A stretch of DNA of 64,000 nt, from assembly GCA_024636155.1 (NCBI GenBank), contig JAGXHM010000135.1:19577-83576 (forward strand). The letters run 5' to 3'. Both the position numbers and the translations under genes were made by a program. How positions within the stretch are numbered: the first letter of the stretch is position 1; each line of letters starts with the position of its first letter. Source of the stretch: Deltaproteobacteria bacterium. GTDB lineage: Bacteria; Desulfobacterota; Desulfuromonadia; Desulfuromonadales; BM103. Below are positions 45,484 to 53,812 of this stretch, in pieces. Below the pieces are notes generated by a model. That model was not told the origin of the DNA, did no database searches, and was given only the letters and a program-made list of their open reading frames with translations.

Positions 45484-46446
45484 ATGGCCAAGCAACAAAT
45501 TCGTATCGGAACCCGCGCCAGCGCACTGGCTCTCTGGCAAGCAGAATGGGTTAAAGCCGAACTTGAAAAACGTTATCCCGAGATGGAAGTCACCCTGACC
45601 AAAATCAAAACTCAGGGCGACAAAATTCTTGATGTGCCTCTGGCGATGGTCGGTGGCAAAGGACTCTTTGTTAAGGAGATCGAGGAAGCGATGCTACGTG
45701 GCGAGGTTGATATCGCCGTTCATTCCATGAAGGACGTACCGACCATTTTCCCCGTGGGCCTTGCTTTGCGTTGCATCACCGAACGCGAGGACTGCCGCGA
45801 CATCGTTATCCTGCGTCCCGGCGTGAAAAGCTGGCGAGAGCTCCCCCAGGGTGCGCGCATCGGCACCAGCGCCCTGCGTCGTAAAGCACAACTGCTGCAC
45901 ATTCGACCCGACCTGCAGATGGTTGATATTCGCGGCAACGTCCAGACCCGCATCCAGAAACTCACTGACGAGAACCTTGATGCCATCATCCTCGCCGCCG
46001 CCGGTATGCATCGTCTCGGCTACACCAAACAGATCGGTGAATACCTCTCGGTCGATGTTTCGATCCCGGCCATCGGCCAGGGCGCCCTCGGCATCGAGAG
46101 TCGTATTGGCGATGATGAAATTAATACCCTGATCGATTTCTTCAACCACCCGGAGTCCGACTGGGCAGTACGCGCCGAGCGGGCTTTCCTCAAGCGCCTC
46201 GAAGGTGGCTGCCAGGTACCAATCGCCTGTCATGGCACCATTGAAGGTGAAACTTTGACACTGACCGGTTTTGTTTCCGACTGTGAAGGTGTTGAGTGTC
46301 TGAAGAAGACGAAGAGCGGTTCTGTCCACGAGGCAGAGAAGATAGGAGCCTCACTCGGCGATGATCTGCTCATCATGGGCGCCGGCAGGATTCTCAACGA
46401 GGTCTACCAGCACGAGACTTTCAATGTTGACAAAGAGGACGTCTGA
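45484..46446 (+). CDS. hemC: Porphobilinogen deaminase (hydroxymethylbilane synthase)
   Basis: A 320-residue enzyme with IRIGTRASALALWQ, IAVHSMKDVPT and the dipyrromethane cofactor C243 in GGCQVPI. It joins four porphobilinogens. AAGGAG lies eight bases before ATG 45484. The C-terminus overlaps hemD. Confidence 0.96.
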   Translation: MAKQQIRIGTRASALALWQAEWVKAELEKRYPEMEVTLTKIKTQGDKILDVPLAMVGGKGLFVKEIEEAMLRGEVDIAVHSMKDVPTIFPVGLALRCITEREDCRDIVILRPGVKSWRELPQGARIGTSALRRKAQLLHIRPDLQMVDIRGNVQTRIQKLTDENLDAIILAAAGMHRLGYTKQIGEYLSVDVSIPAIGQGALGIESRIGDDEINTLIDFFNHPESDWAVRAERAFLKRLEGGCQVPIACHGTIEGETLTLTGFVSDCEGVECLKKTKSGSVHEAEKIGASLGDDLLIMGAGRILNEVYQHETFNVDKEDV

Positions 46447-47218
46447 ACAAACAACACATTCAGGACACCGGGTACTGGTCACCCGCGCGGAGGAACAAGC
46501 TCCAACCCTGATTACGGCACTGACTGAAATCGGCGTCGAGCCAATCATGGTATCGACCATCGAGATCATTCCTCCGTCTTCTTTTGCCGAGCTCGATCAG
46601 GCCATCTCCGAACTCGACCAGATCGATTACCTGATCCTGACCTCGGTCAATGCTGTCAACGCTTTTTTTGATCGTTTGGCAACATGCGGATGTGACACCT
46701 GTGCCCTGGCCAACCTGCAAATGGTGGCAGTCGGCCCGAAGAGTGCCGAAGCCATCGCCGCCCGCGGTGGTGAAGCCAACCTGGTGCCGAATGATTACCG
46801 GGCTGAAGGCGTAGTCGCACTACTTAAGGACCGCGTCGCGGGTAAACGCCTGCTCTACCCGAAAGCGGCTTTGGCGCGCGATCTGATCTCAGCGGAATTG
46901 ACAGCAGCCGGTGCCAAAGTAATCGCCCCTGTCGCCTACGCCAGCGCACCACCGGCCGATGCCGCCGAAAAGCTACAAGGAGCTCTTGCTGATGGACTCG
47001 ACCTGCTGACCTTTACCGCATCGTCAACGGTACAGAATCTTGTCGATCTGCTTGATGCTGAAGGTCTGACTCTCGCCAGAACCATCCCGGTCGCATCGAT
47101 CGGCCCTTTAACCAGTGAGACCGCAAGAAAACTCGGCTTCAAGGTCATGGTTGAGCCGGCAAGTTCGACCCTTGAAGAGCTGATTGCAGCGATCAGGGAT
47201 TATTTTGAACGCCTCTGA
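46424..47218 (+). CDS. hemD: Uroporphyrinogen-III synthase
   Basis: A 264-residue HemD-fold protein with VLVTRAEEQA, LILTSVNAVNAF, YPKAALARD and FTASSTVQN. It closes hydroxymethylbilane into uroporphyrinogen III. ATG 46424 overlaps hemC by 23 bases; TTG 46427 is possible. The gene stands alone and is not fused to a methyltransferase as in some relatives. Confidence 0.9.
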   Translation: MLTKRTSEQTTHSGHRVLVTRAEEQAPTLITALTEIGVEPIMVSTIEIIPPSSFAELDQAISELDQIDYLILTSVNAVNAFFDRLATCGCDTCALANLQMVAVGPKSAEAIAARGGEANLVPNDYRAEGVVALLKDRVAGKRLLYPKAALARDLISAELTAAGAKVIAPVAYASAPPADAAEKLQGALADGLDLLTFTASSTVQNLVDLLDAEGLTLARTIPVASIGPLTSETARKLGFKVMVEPASSTLEELIAAIRDYFERL

Positions 47219-47243
47219 GTTGGCTGTTACTTTACACAAGCAT

Positions 47244-47275
47244 TTTAACGCCCGTTCGCTGCGCTCACTCAAGAC
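47244..47275 (+). repeat. 32-bp dispersed repeat, copy B
   Basis: Identical to 38993-39024. It lies between hemD and hemB and is followed by AAGACGCAAAG-type text, with a partly inverted counterpart (TTGCGTCTTTGCG) at 47332-47344. Confidence 0.8.
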
Positions 47276-47402
47276 GCAAAGAACAAAGGGAAAGACACTA
47301 AGAAGAACTGCCTTTTGGTAAAATCAAAAAATTGCGTCTTTGCGTTTCACTTTGGTCTTAGTCATTATTTTTACGCCACACATCTCTAAAAATGGAGTTT
47401 TT

Positions 47403-48374
47403 ATGTTCTTTCCCGAATACCGTGCCCGCCGCCTACGCCGTAACGACACTATGCGCCGCATGGTCCGTGAGACCTTTTTGCATGCCGATGACCTGATTTA
47501 CCCGATGTTCTCCGCCTTCGGCAAAGACATCAAAAAAGAAATCGTCTCCATGCCCGGCATCTACCAGCAATCAATCGAGCATATCGTTGCCGAGGCCAAA
47601 GAGGTCTACGAACTCGGCATTCCGGCTGTCATCCTGTTCGGCATCCCCGAGAAGAAAGATGCCCTCGGTCAGGACGCTTACTCTGAGAACGGCATCATTC
47701 AGGAGACGGTTCGCGCCATCAAGGCTACGGTGCCGAAACTGCTGGTGATCACCGATGTCTGCATGTGTGAATACACCGACCACGGCCACTGCGGCGTGAT
47801 TAAGGATGGTGACGTCGACAACGACGAGACGCTCAAACTGCTCGCCGCCGAAGCCCTCTCCCATGCCCGTGCCGGTGCCGACATTGTCGCCCCCTCTGAC
47901 ATGATGGATGGCCGCGTCGCTGCGATCCGCGAGATTCTTGATGCCAACAACTTCTCACACATCCCGGTGATGAGCTACGCTGTCAAATACGCCAGCGCCT
48001 ACTACGGTCCCTTCCGCGATGCTGCCGACTCAACCCCGCAGTTCGGCGATCGCCGTAGCTACCAGATGGATCCGGCCAACCGTATCGAGGCGTTCCGTGA
48101 AGCGGAGCTCGACATTCAGGAATGCGCCGACTTTCTCATGGTCAAGCCAGCGTTGGCCTACCTCGACATCCTGCGCGATCTCAAGGAGCGCTATAATCTG
48201 CCACTAGTCGCCTACAATGTCTCCGGCGAATACTCGATGATCAAGGCCGCCGCGGCAAAGGGCTGGATCGACGGCGACCGGGTGATGATGGAGACTTTGA
48301 TCGGCATGAAACGCGCTGGCGCCGACCTGATCATTACCTATCATGCCAAAGAAGCTGCCAAATTGCTCCGCTAG
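47403..48374 (+). CDS. hemB: Porphobilinogen synthase (delta-aminolevulinate dehydratase), zinc type
   Basis: A 323-residue enzyme. The metal segment [14 protein letters not shown] carries three Cys as in zinc-dependent enzymes. Catalytic lysines lie in [15 protein letters not shown] and [13 protein letters not shown] 47403 has GGAG six bases upstream. It condenses two 5-aminolevulinates. A repeat-containing gap separates it from hemD, so it may have its own promoter. Confidence 0.95.
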   Translation: MFFPEYRARRLRRNDTMRRMVRETFLHADDLIYPMFSAFGKDIKKEIVSMPGIYQQSIEHIVAEAKEVYELGIPAVILFGIPEKKDALGQDAYSENGIIQETVRAIKATVPKLLVITDVCMCEYTDHGHCGVIKDGDVDNDETLKLLAAEALSHARAGADIVAPSDMMDGRVAAIREILDANNFSHIPVMSYAVKYASAYYGPFRDAADSTPQFGDRRSYQMDPANRIEAFREAELDIQECADFLMVKPALAYLDILRDLKERYNLPLVAYNVSGEYSMIKAAAAKGWIDGDRVMMETLIGMKRAGADLIITYHAKEAAKLLR

Positions 48375-48398
48375 TGCCAAGCCGGAAAAAGTAAACAG

Positions 48399-48457
48399 TG
48401 AAAGGTGAAAAGTCTCATAAGCATTGGGCTTTTCACTTTTCCCTTTTAACCTTTCAC
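48399..48457 (+). terminator. Possible hemB terminator or GTGAAAGGT repeat
   Basis: GTGAAAGGT and ACCTTTCAC are inverted at the ends, and GTGAAAAG/CTTTTCAC lie within. T-rich text follows the inner stem. It may act as a loose terminator after hemB. Confidence 0.4.
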
Positions 48458-48458
48458 T

Positions 48459-48622
48459 AGCAGCCTGTCGGACAATCAATAAACTGGCTGCAAATTCGTC
48501 TATTTGGTCCATATTTCAGCTCCTTTTCGACCAATAGCTACGGCTATTACTCTCAAATGAGCCAAAATCTGGCCTCAAATATTCAAATTTTCGCTTCAGC
48601 CCTGATTGTCCGACAGGCTGCT
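48459..48622. mobile_element. 164-bp MITE-like element with perfect 20-bp terminal inverted repeats
   Basis: The ends AGCAGCCTGTCGGACAATCA and its exact complement (48603-48622) enclose 124 bases without a gene. The element ends 20 bases before the ATG of the M16 peptidase gene. I see no clear target-site duplication. Confidence 0.75.
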
Positions 48623-48642
48623 GGTAACTGGTCTCTACCTAT

Positions 48643-49926
48643 ATGACTGAATACCTCTGCGATACTCTCGATAACGGCTTACGCGTCATCAGCGTACCGA
48701 TGCCACACCATCACAGTGCTGAAGTGATGATTTACGTCGGTGTTGGCAGCCGCTACGAAACTGCTAGTAAAGCCGGGGTGTCGCATTTTCTCGAGCATAT
48801 GCTCTTTAAAGGCACGCAAGATTTCCCCACGGGCCTGGCCCTGGAGCGCGCCTTTGAAGCGGTCGGCGGCTCAGCCAATGCCGCCACCGACTGCGAGACC
48901 ACCTGTTTTCACTCCCGTGTCCATCCAGACCATATCGCATCAGGAATAGCTCTCTTTGCCTCGATGATGCAACGGCCACTCTTTAAGGACATGGCGATGG
49001 AGCGCCGGGTGATTCTCGAAGAAGCAATGGGCGATCTCAATGAGACCGGCCGTCAGATCAATTCTGACAATATTATTGCCTCACTGCTCTATCCTAATCA
49101 CCCACTGGGACAACCAACTGTCGGCAACCGTCCCGCAATCGAGCGTCTCACCCTGCGACAACTGCAACAACACCACACCACCTACTACACGCCGCGCAAT
49201 GCGGTGCTGACTGTAGCTGGACCGGTCAATCATCATGAGGTTGTCGCTGCAGCGAAGGAGCACTTTAGTCAATGGCAAGGTGATAGAGCGCCCGCTCCAA
49301 AAGCGTGGACGGATTTTTCAGGTACAGACCGACCGGTGCGCTGGGTACGCGATGCAGGGTCTCAGGTTAGCCTGCAACTGGCTTTCCTGCTGCCAGGACG
49401 CAACAGCGAACATGCCGTCAATCTGCGCGTGATTCGTCGCCTGCTCGGTTGGGGGGGAATGAGTCGTCTGATGTTGCGCCTGCGTGAAGAGTTGGGATTG
49501 ACTTATGCCGTCGACGCGGCTCTCGCGCTCTATGCCGACGCCGGAACCCTGGCTATCGATCTGGCGGTCTCCGCCGAGAATCTTGACAAGGCTACAGCAG
49601 CAATCCTCGAGATCGTTACCGAACTGCACAACATCAAAGTTGACGATGACGAACTGAGCCATAGTCTCAACTGCTACCGTTGCGACCTCGACTACTCCCG
49701 CGACCAGGTCGATGAGATGGCCTTACGCTATACCTGGGGAGAGCTCACAGGAAGCAGCCGCACCATCTCTGACGACCTCGCCGGGATCGACAAGGTCACC
49801 GCCGTAGGTCTACGCCAAACGGCGAGAGAGCTCCTTACCCCCGCCAATCTGCGTGGCGCCATTGTCGGCCCCTACCGCACCCGCGACCGAAAAGAAGTCG
49901 ATAAAATCATTGCCGACTGGCAGTAA
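48643..49926 (+). CDS. M16-family zinc peptidase (PqqL/MPP-beta-like)
   Basis: A 427-residue insulinase-family protease with the inverted zinc motif HFLEH (H48, E51, H52) and downstream glutamates E126-E127. The second half (about 220-420) is the inactive homologous domain. No signal peptide is visible, so it is probably cytoplasmic. The start has no Shine-Dalgarno, and an inserted repeat element ends 20 bases upstream, so expression may depend on that element or on readthrough from hemB. Confidence 0.9.
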   Translation: MTEYLCDTLDNGLRVISVPMPHHHSAEVMIYVGVGSRYETASKAGVSHFLEHMLFKGTQDFPTGLALERAFEAVGGSANAATDCETTCFHSRVHPDHIASGIALFASMMQRPLFKDMAMERRVILEEAMGDLNETGRQINSDNIIASLLYPNHPLGQPTVGNRPAIERLTLRQLQQHHTTYYTPRNAVLTVAGPVNHHEVVAAAKEHFSQWQGDRAPAPKAWTDFSGTDRPVRWVRDAGSQVSLQLAFLLPGRNSEHAVNLRVIRRLLGWGGMSRLMLRLREELGLTYAVDAALALYADAGTLAIDLAVSAENLDKATAAILEIVTELHNIKVDDDELSHSLNCYRCDLDYSRDQVDEMALRYTWGELTGSSRTISDDLAGIDKVTAVGLRQTARELLTPANLRGAIVGPYRTRDRKEVDKIIADWQ

Positions 49927-49943
49927 TCCACAAGCGACAAATG

Positions 49944-49983
49944 ACCGCTGCTGTCAGATTCATGCTGACCGGCGGTTTTTTTA
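49944..49983 (+). terminator. Intrinsic terminator after M16 peptidase gene
   Basis: ACCGC and GTCAG pair with CTGAC and GCGGT across a short loop, followed by TTTTTTTA. The next 270 bases (to 50254) hold no gene and are AT-rich. Confidence 0.85.
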
Positions 49984-50254
49984 TGGACAAGACTAAAAGT
50001 CCGACAAACGGCTAGAGATAAAAAAGATAATGCGCTGTATGCTTTCACTATACAGACCCTCTTAGGCTAAAAAACCATTCCATTCCAGAGACTTACGAAA
50101 CAAAGCCATCAACAACAGCCCAATTTCCCAGCTTGTTATGTATATTTTTTTATGCATTACCACACATTTAATGTGGCATCAGGTCTCGGGCTATTCGCAG
50201 AAAAACCCATTAATAACAAGACGTTAACTTATTTAAATAAATTTATTCTAAGAA

Positions 50255-50270
50255 TGGCACACACAGTGCA
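50255..50270 (+). promoter_or_regulatory. Sigma-54 (-24/-12) promoter
   Basis: TGGCACACACAGTGCA has the complete -24 element TGGCAC and a -12 GTGCA at exact spacing. The first gene downstream is the small membrane protein at 50335. Confidence 0.65.
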
Positions 50271-50334
50271 TTATCTCTTTAGCAAGAGCTTAAAACGAGT
50301 CGCAAAGAAACGAGAGCAATAAAGGGAGGACGTT

Positions 50335-50559
50335 ATGAAAACCATGAAACTTTTGGCAGCAATGATAGTCAGCAGTACTTCGGTCGTTTATGCGGCAGCT
50401 AGCGCACAAAGTGAAGGTGCAGGAATCCTGACTTATTTCTTTATCGGATTTTTTGCCTTAATCATTGTGTCCCAACTGGTACCAGCGATGATCCTCTTTG
50501 TGGGGATGGTAAAGGGTCTGTTTGCTGGCCAAGAGAAAAATGCAACAAAGAACAACTAG
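50335..50559 (+). CDS. Small secreted/membrane protein, paralogue of 51054 gene
   Basis: A 74-residue protein: signal peptide (to about 20, VVYAAASA), one hydrophobic helix (about 28-60) containing FIGFFALIIVSQLVPAMILF, then KGLFAGQEK. GGGAGG precedes the ATG. It aligns along its length with the 80-residue protein at 51054 (shared ALIxVxQLxP and KGLxxG). I do not recognise the family. The sigma-54 promoter upstream suggests condition-dependent expression. Confidence 0.75.
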   Translation: MKTMKLLAAMIVSSTSVVYAAASAQSEGAGILTYFFIGFFALIIVSQLVPAMILFVGMVKGLFAGQEKNATKNN

Positions 50560-50613
50560 AGGAGACCTGTCCACAATACGGGGACGGCTCTGGCCTTGGG
50601 CAGGAGAATGATG

Positions 50614-51009
50614 ATGCATACATCAGAATTACTTATCGCAGATGAAGACATCATGAACCGGAAACAGATGGCCGACCTGTTCACCAATGCGGGTTACCAA
50701 GTGACAGTAACCGAATCAGCGGCAGGAGTCCTTTATGGAATCCTCAAAAAGACAGCTAAGGTTATCCTGCTCAGTCCCCGGTTCGATGAATTGATGGCAA
50801 CAGAATTGATTCCGATTCTGAAAAAGTGCAACCGCAATCTAAACATCATCCTGGTAGCCAGCGAACTACCGTTGGCTTTGATTCGCAAGGCGCGTAGCGA
50901 AGGCATTTTTTATCATGCCCTCAAGCCAACCCGTCCGAGCGATGAAAAAGAATTACAGGAAGTTGTTAAATGCGCATTCGAAAAATTGACTTACGAGCCT
51001 GCAGCCTAG
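50614..51009 (+). CDS. Degenerate receiver-domain protein (no phosphoacceptor Asp)
   Basis: A 131-residue single-domain receiver fold. The acidic pocket (D10, E11) and Lys104 of the KP turn remain, but the phosphoacceptor position reads LLSPRF, giving Ser54. It probably works without phosphorylation as an interaction module. Three ATGs occur in tandem (50608, 50611, 50614); spacing from GGAG favours 50614. It lies between the two small paralogous membrane proteins and is likely cotranscribed with them. Confidence 0.7.
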   Translation: MHTSELLIADEDIMNRKQMADLFTNAGYQVTVTESAAGVLYGILKKTAKVILLSPRFDELMATELIPILKKCNRNLNIILVASELPLALIRKARSEGIFYHALKPTRPSDEKELQEVVKCAFEKLTYEPAA

Positions 51010-51053
51010 GTGCTACAAGGCATAACGCAACCACTCAAGAGATGGAGGACATC

Positions 51054-51296
51054 ATGAAAAAATTTAGAAGCTTATTCATGGGAATGTCGATGTTAGCACT
51101 TATGGCGAGTCCGGCGTTTGCCATAGATACGAGCCAAACCTACAACAGTGGAATCCTTGTCGGGGTCTTCTTGGCCTTCTGCGCACTGATTGTTGTCATG
51201 CAACTGATGCCAACGCTCATCATCCTGTACAGTTTTATTAAAGGACTAATCCAGGGGACAGATAAAAAGATGGCTCGTCAGAGCAGCAGGCGTTAG
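51054..51296 (+). CDS. Small secreted/membrane protein, paralogue of 50335 gene
   Basis: An 80-residue protein with signal peptide ending ASPAFA, then one long hydrophobic helix (LAFCALIVVMQLMPTLIILY) and a basic tail after KGLIQG. GGAGG lies five bases before ATG 51054. Same architecture as the 50335 product. A strong terminator follows. Confidence 0.75.
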   Translation: MKKFRSLFMGMSMLALMASPAFAIDTSQTYNSGILVGVFLAFCALIVVMQLMPTLIILYSFIKGLIQGTDKKMARQSSRR

Positions 51297-51326
51297 GTTT
51301 CTGCCCGCTTGACGGCGCACAAGATA

Positions 51327-51361
51327 AAAAAGGGCCAGCATTGAAAATGCAGGCCCTTTTT
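51327..51361 (+). terminator. Intrinsic terminator after small-protein cluster
   Basis: AAAAAGGGCC pairs with GGCCCTTTTT, with an inner GCATT/AATGC stem, ending in a T-run. It separates the small-protein cluster from the next operon. Confidence 0.9.
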
Positions 51362-51568
51362 GCTTTTCATTCTTCAGCCATAGCTGTGCTTAGAACCGCG
51401 TAGAAATTCAAAAAGAACGAAAGAAAAATAAAGAATCGTGCTTGGCCTATGATTGATGAAATGTATGCGGAGATCTTTCGTACGAGAAAAGTACGATACA
51501 AATCCGTCAACTGAGGGGCCCCTTCTGATAGTCTTTTTCGCGTGCATGTTCATTTTGCTGAGAGCAGA

Positions 51569-51577
51569 TGCTATAAT
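51569..51577 (+). promoter_or_regulatory. Extended -10 promoter of the ExbB/VWA operon
   Basis: TGCTATAAT combines a perfect TATAAT with the upstream TG. The -35 (TTCATT at 51549) is poor. The implied start near 51584 lies upstream of ATG 51666 and supports that start over earlier in-frame codons. Confidence 0.5.
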
Positions 51578-51665
51578 ATCTGTCGCGAGAATGATTTCAA
51601 AGTCTTGCCACTATTTGCACGACAAGGTCGCACCAGCCATTACTTCTCCAGACACGCAGGTGCCT

Positions 51666-52562
51666 ATGCATCCAATCGAAAAGGGCTCTCTTCAATTTTC
51701 TTCACCAGTTCTGGCAATACTCGCCAGAAGTCTCTTCTGTGCAGCCGTGTTTATTCTCATGGCAACACCGCTCTACGCTGAGGACCAAACTCAGATCGTC
51801 TCCCTTCGCAGCAGCGTCTTAGCCCTGGGCAGTGCTCGTCAAACAGCTTTACATGAACTTGAAAGCTTGCCTTTGTCAGACAGAGAAATGACTGACTACA
51901 ATGACTTCATTACCTACCTCAATACCCGAATTATCAACTACTGCCGAGAACTCGCTGAGCAGGGTGGCGCGAGCGCACTGGAGGGGTTGACTTGCCCTGC
52001 CGATTCGATGGCGAGTAACGCCGGTAGAACACAGGCATCCACAGCGGAAAACATTTTTTACACTACTGGCCCTGGCCTAGCGCAGACCCAGGCCGAGAAA
52101 ACTGCCGAACTCGACGGAGATTTTCTCGCCAATCTGGGTGAGTTCGACGAGATGCTTCTTAAAGAAGAGGATAAAATTGCCGCCCGAGTCCCCAGCCAAC
52201 GGGAATCCTCCTCCAGCCAATCAGGTGCGACCGGAAGTAATGGAGTCTTGGGTGGTGCAGGTGAAACCGGTTCCGGGGAAGGCGGTGAAGCCGGCGAGCA
52301 GGGAGAGGGAAGCGAAGGCGATGCTGCCGCCGGACAGGAAGGCCAATTTGATAAAACGGCTGGAACACAGAGTCGTACCGGGGATGGAAATACTGATATA
52401 GACCATTCGAAATACGGCGCACCCGGTGGTAAGCTACCACCACCAGAAGACGACGACATCGTTGCCAGACAGTTGCGTGAAGCGGCTGAGAAAGAAGCTG
52501 ATCCGGAGTTAAAAAAGAAGCTCTGGGAAGAATATTGGAAATACAAAGGTGTACGCAAGTAG
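51666..52562 (+). CDS. Secreted unknown protein, first gene of ExbB/VWA operon
   Basis: A 298-residue protein. Starting at ATG 51666 gives a signal peptide ending near ATPLYA. The mature part begins with a helical segment (about 40-105), followed by a Gly/Ser/Glu-rich low-complexity stretch (about 200-250) and a charged C-terminal motif around DPELKKKLWEEYWKYKG. I do not recognise the family. The protein should be periplasmic. A GCAGGTG weakly resembles a ribosome binding site. The lipoprotein gene starts 12 bases later. Confidence 0.65.
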   Translation: MHPIEKGSLQFSSPVLAILARSLFCAAVFILMATPLYAEDQTQIVSLRSSVLALGSARQTALHELESLPLSDREMTDYNDFITYLNTRIINYCRELAEQGGASALEGLTCPADSMASNAGRTQASTAENIFYTTGPGLAQTQAEKTAELDGDFLANLGEFDEMLLKEEDKIAARVPSQRESSSSQSGATGSNGVLGGAGETGSGEGGEAGEQGEGSEGDAAAGQEGQFDKTAGTQSRTGDGNTDIDHSKYGAPGGKLPPPEDDDIVARQLREAAEKEADPELKKKLWEEYWKYKGVRK

Positions 52563-52573
52563 GGAGAGGTCGT

Positions 52574-53812
52574 GTGAGAAAACCATTATTTTTGCTGTTT
52601 ACTGCCCTCCTGATAATCCCCGGTTGCGCCACGATGCGGGGCGAGGTCGCAGATGGCGTGAAGCCTGTCATTGCAACAGAGGAACTCGAAAGTTCCGAGT
52701 TGCTCGATGTGGCGATTGTGGTTTTTGACTCCGAGGAGTTGACGGACAAGCAAATTCGCGAGCTGGGTCTATCTGAAGAAATTCGCAAGGCGGAAGAGCG
52801 CTACATCCCTATCCACCTCAAGTACACCATGCAGAGAACAGGACAATGGGGCTCTGTACGGGTGGTCCCTGTTGAAAGCGAAGCCCATATCCAGGTCAAA
52901 GGAATCATCACCCAGTCTGATGGCGAACGTCTTTCACTCGACATCGAAGCCTTCGATGCGCGAGGCATCCAGTGGTTTAAAAAATCCTATTCTGAAACAC
53001 CCCGGCTGGTAGAGTATCACGGCCTCTCCGTAGGAGAAAAAGACCCCTTCCAGGATCTTTACAACACCATCGCCAACGACCTGCTGGAACATCGGAGTCA
53101 ATTATCGAGCGATGAAGTTCTAAAGATCCAACAGATCTCCGAACTCAGGGCCGCTCAGGATATGGCTGCGGATGCTTTTGCCGGACATCTCGCGCGCGAC
53201 AAGAAAGGTGTTTATTCAATAGTCCGACTACCGGCCGATGATGACCCCATGCTCAAACGGGTGCGCGCCGTTCAGGTTCGTGATGATATGCTGCTCGACA
53301 CCATCAATAATTATTACGAGGTTTATTACAATGACCTCTGGCAACCCTATGCGGACTGGCGGAAATTCTACAACGAAGAGATCTCGGCAATGCGGGAAGT
53401 TGAGAAACAGGCACTGACTCGTCAACTGCTCGGTCTTGCTTCTGTCGTTGGTGGGGTTTTGCTCAGTTCGAACAGCAATACCGTCTCCGGTTCGGGCCTC
53501 CCCGGGGTCATGGTTATCGGCGGGGCTGCTGCAATTTACAGCGGCTTCGAGAAGTGGAAAGAGACCAGAATCCATAAAGATGTCATCGAAGAACTCAGCA
53601 TATCCTTCTCCTCTGAGGCAGAACCGCTGGTCGTAGAGGTCGTCGGCGAAACGGTCCGACTCACCGGATCGGCCGAGGAGCAATACCAGAAGTGGCGCGA
53701 GATGCTGCGGGATATCTATGCGGCGGAAACTGGTTTGCCATTCGATTCAACCGGAGACGGCACAGACCTTATCGTTGAGCCTTCTCCAGAGCCAAGCGAA
53801 CCCAGCCTATGA
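52574..53812 (+). CDS. Uncharacterised lipoprotein of ExbB/VWA operon
   Basis: A 412-residue protein from GTG 52574 (GGGAGAGG upstream), with a lipobox ending at Cys18 (PGC). The mature part has an alpha/beta N-terminal half (DVAIVVFDSEEL onward), a helical middle and a Gly-rich hydrophobic segment (LLGLASVVGGVLLSS to VMVIGGAAAIYSG) that could insert in or lie against a membrane. The product likely sits at the outer membrane or periplasmic face. Family not recognised. Overlaps the next gene by four bases. Confidence 0.75.
   Translation: MRKPLFLLFTALLIIPGCATMRGEVADGVKPVIATEELESSELLDVAIVVFDSEELTDKQIRELGLSEEIRKAEERYIPIHLKYTMQRTGQWGSVRVVPVESEAHIQVKGIITQSDGERLSLDIEAFDARGIQWFKKSYSETPRLVEYHGLSVGEKDPFQDLYNTIANDLLEHRSQLSSDEVLKIQQISELRAAQDMAADAFAGHLARDKKGVYSIVRLPADDDPMLKRVRAVQVRDDMLLDTINNYYEVYYNDLWQPYADWRKFYNEEISAMREVEKQALTRQLLGLASVVGGVLLSSNSNTVSGSGLPGVMVIGGAAAIYSGFEKWKETRIHKDVIEELSISFSSEAEPLVVEVVGETVRLTGSAEEQYQKWREMLRDIYAAETGLPFDSTGDGTDLIVEPSPEPSEPSL

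Noticed and set aside
48459..48622. CRISPR repeat-spacer unit
   Set aside because: Only one pair of inverted, not direct, repeats is present, with no array and no cas gene.
50596..50613. Upstream in-frame starts of the receiver-like gene (TTG 50596, ATG 50608)
   Set aside because: They lie before or too close to the GGAG ribosome binding site; ATG 50614 has proper spacing.
51453..51665. Longer N-terminus for the first ExbB/VWA operon gene
   Set aside because: The extension crosses the extended -10 promoter, and removing it exposes a normal signal peptide.
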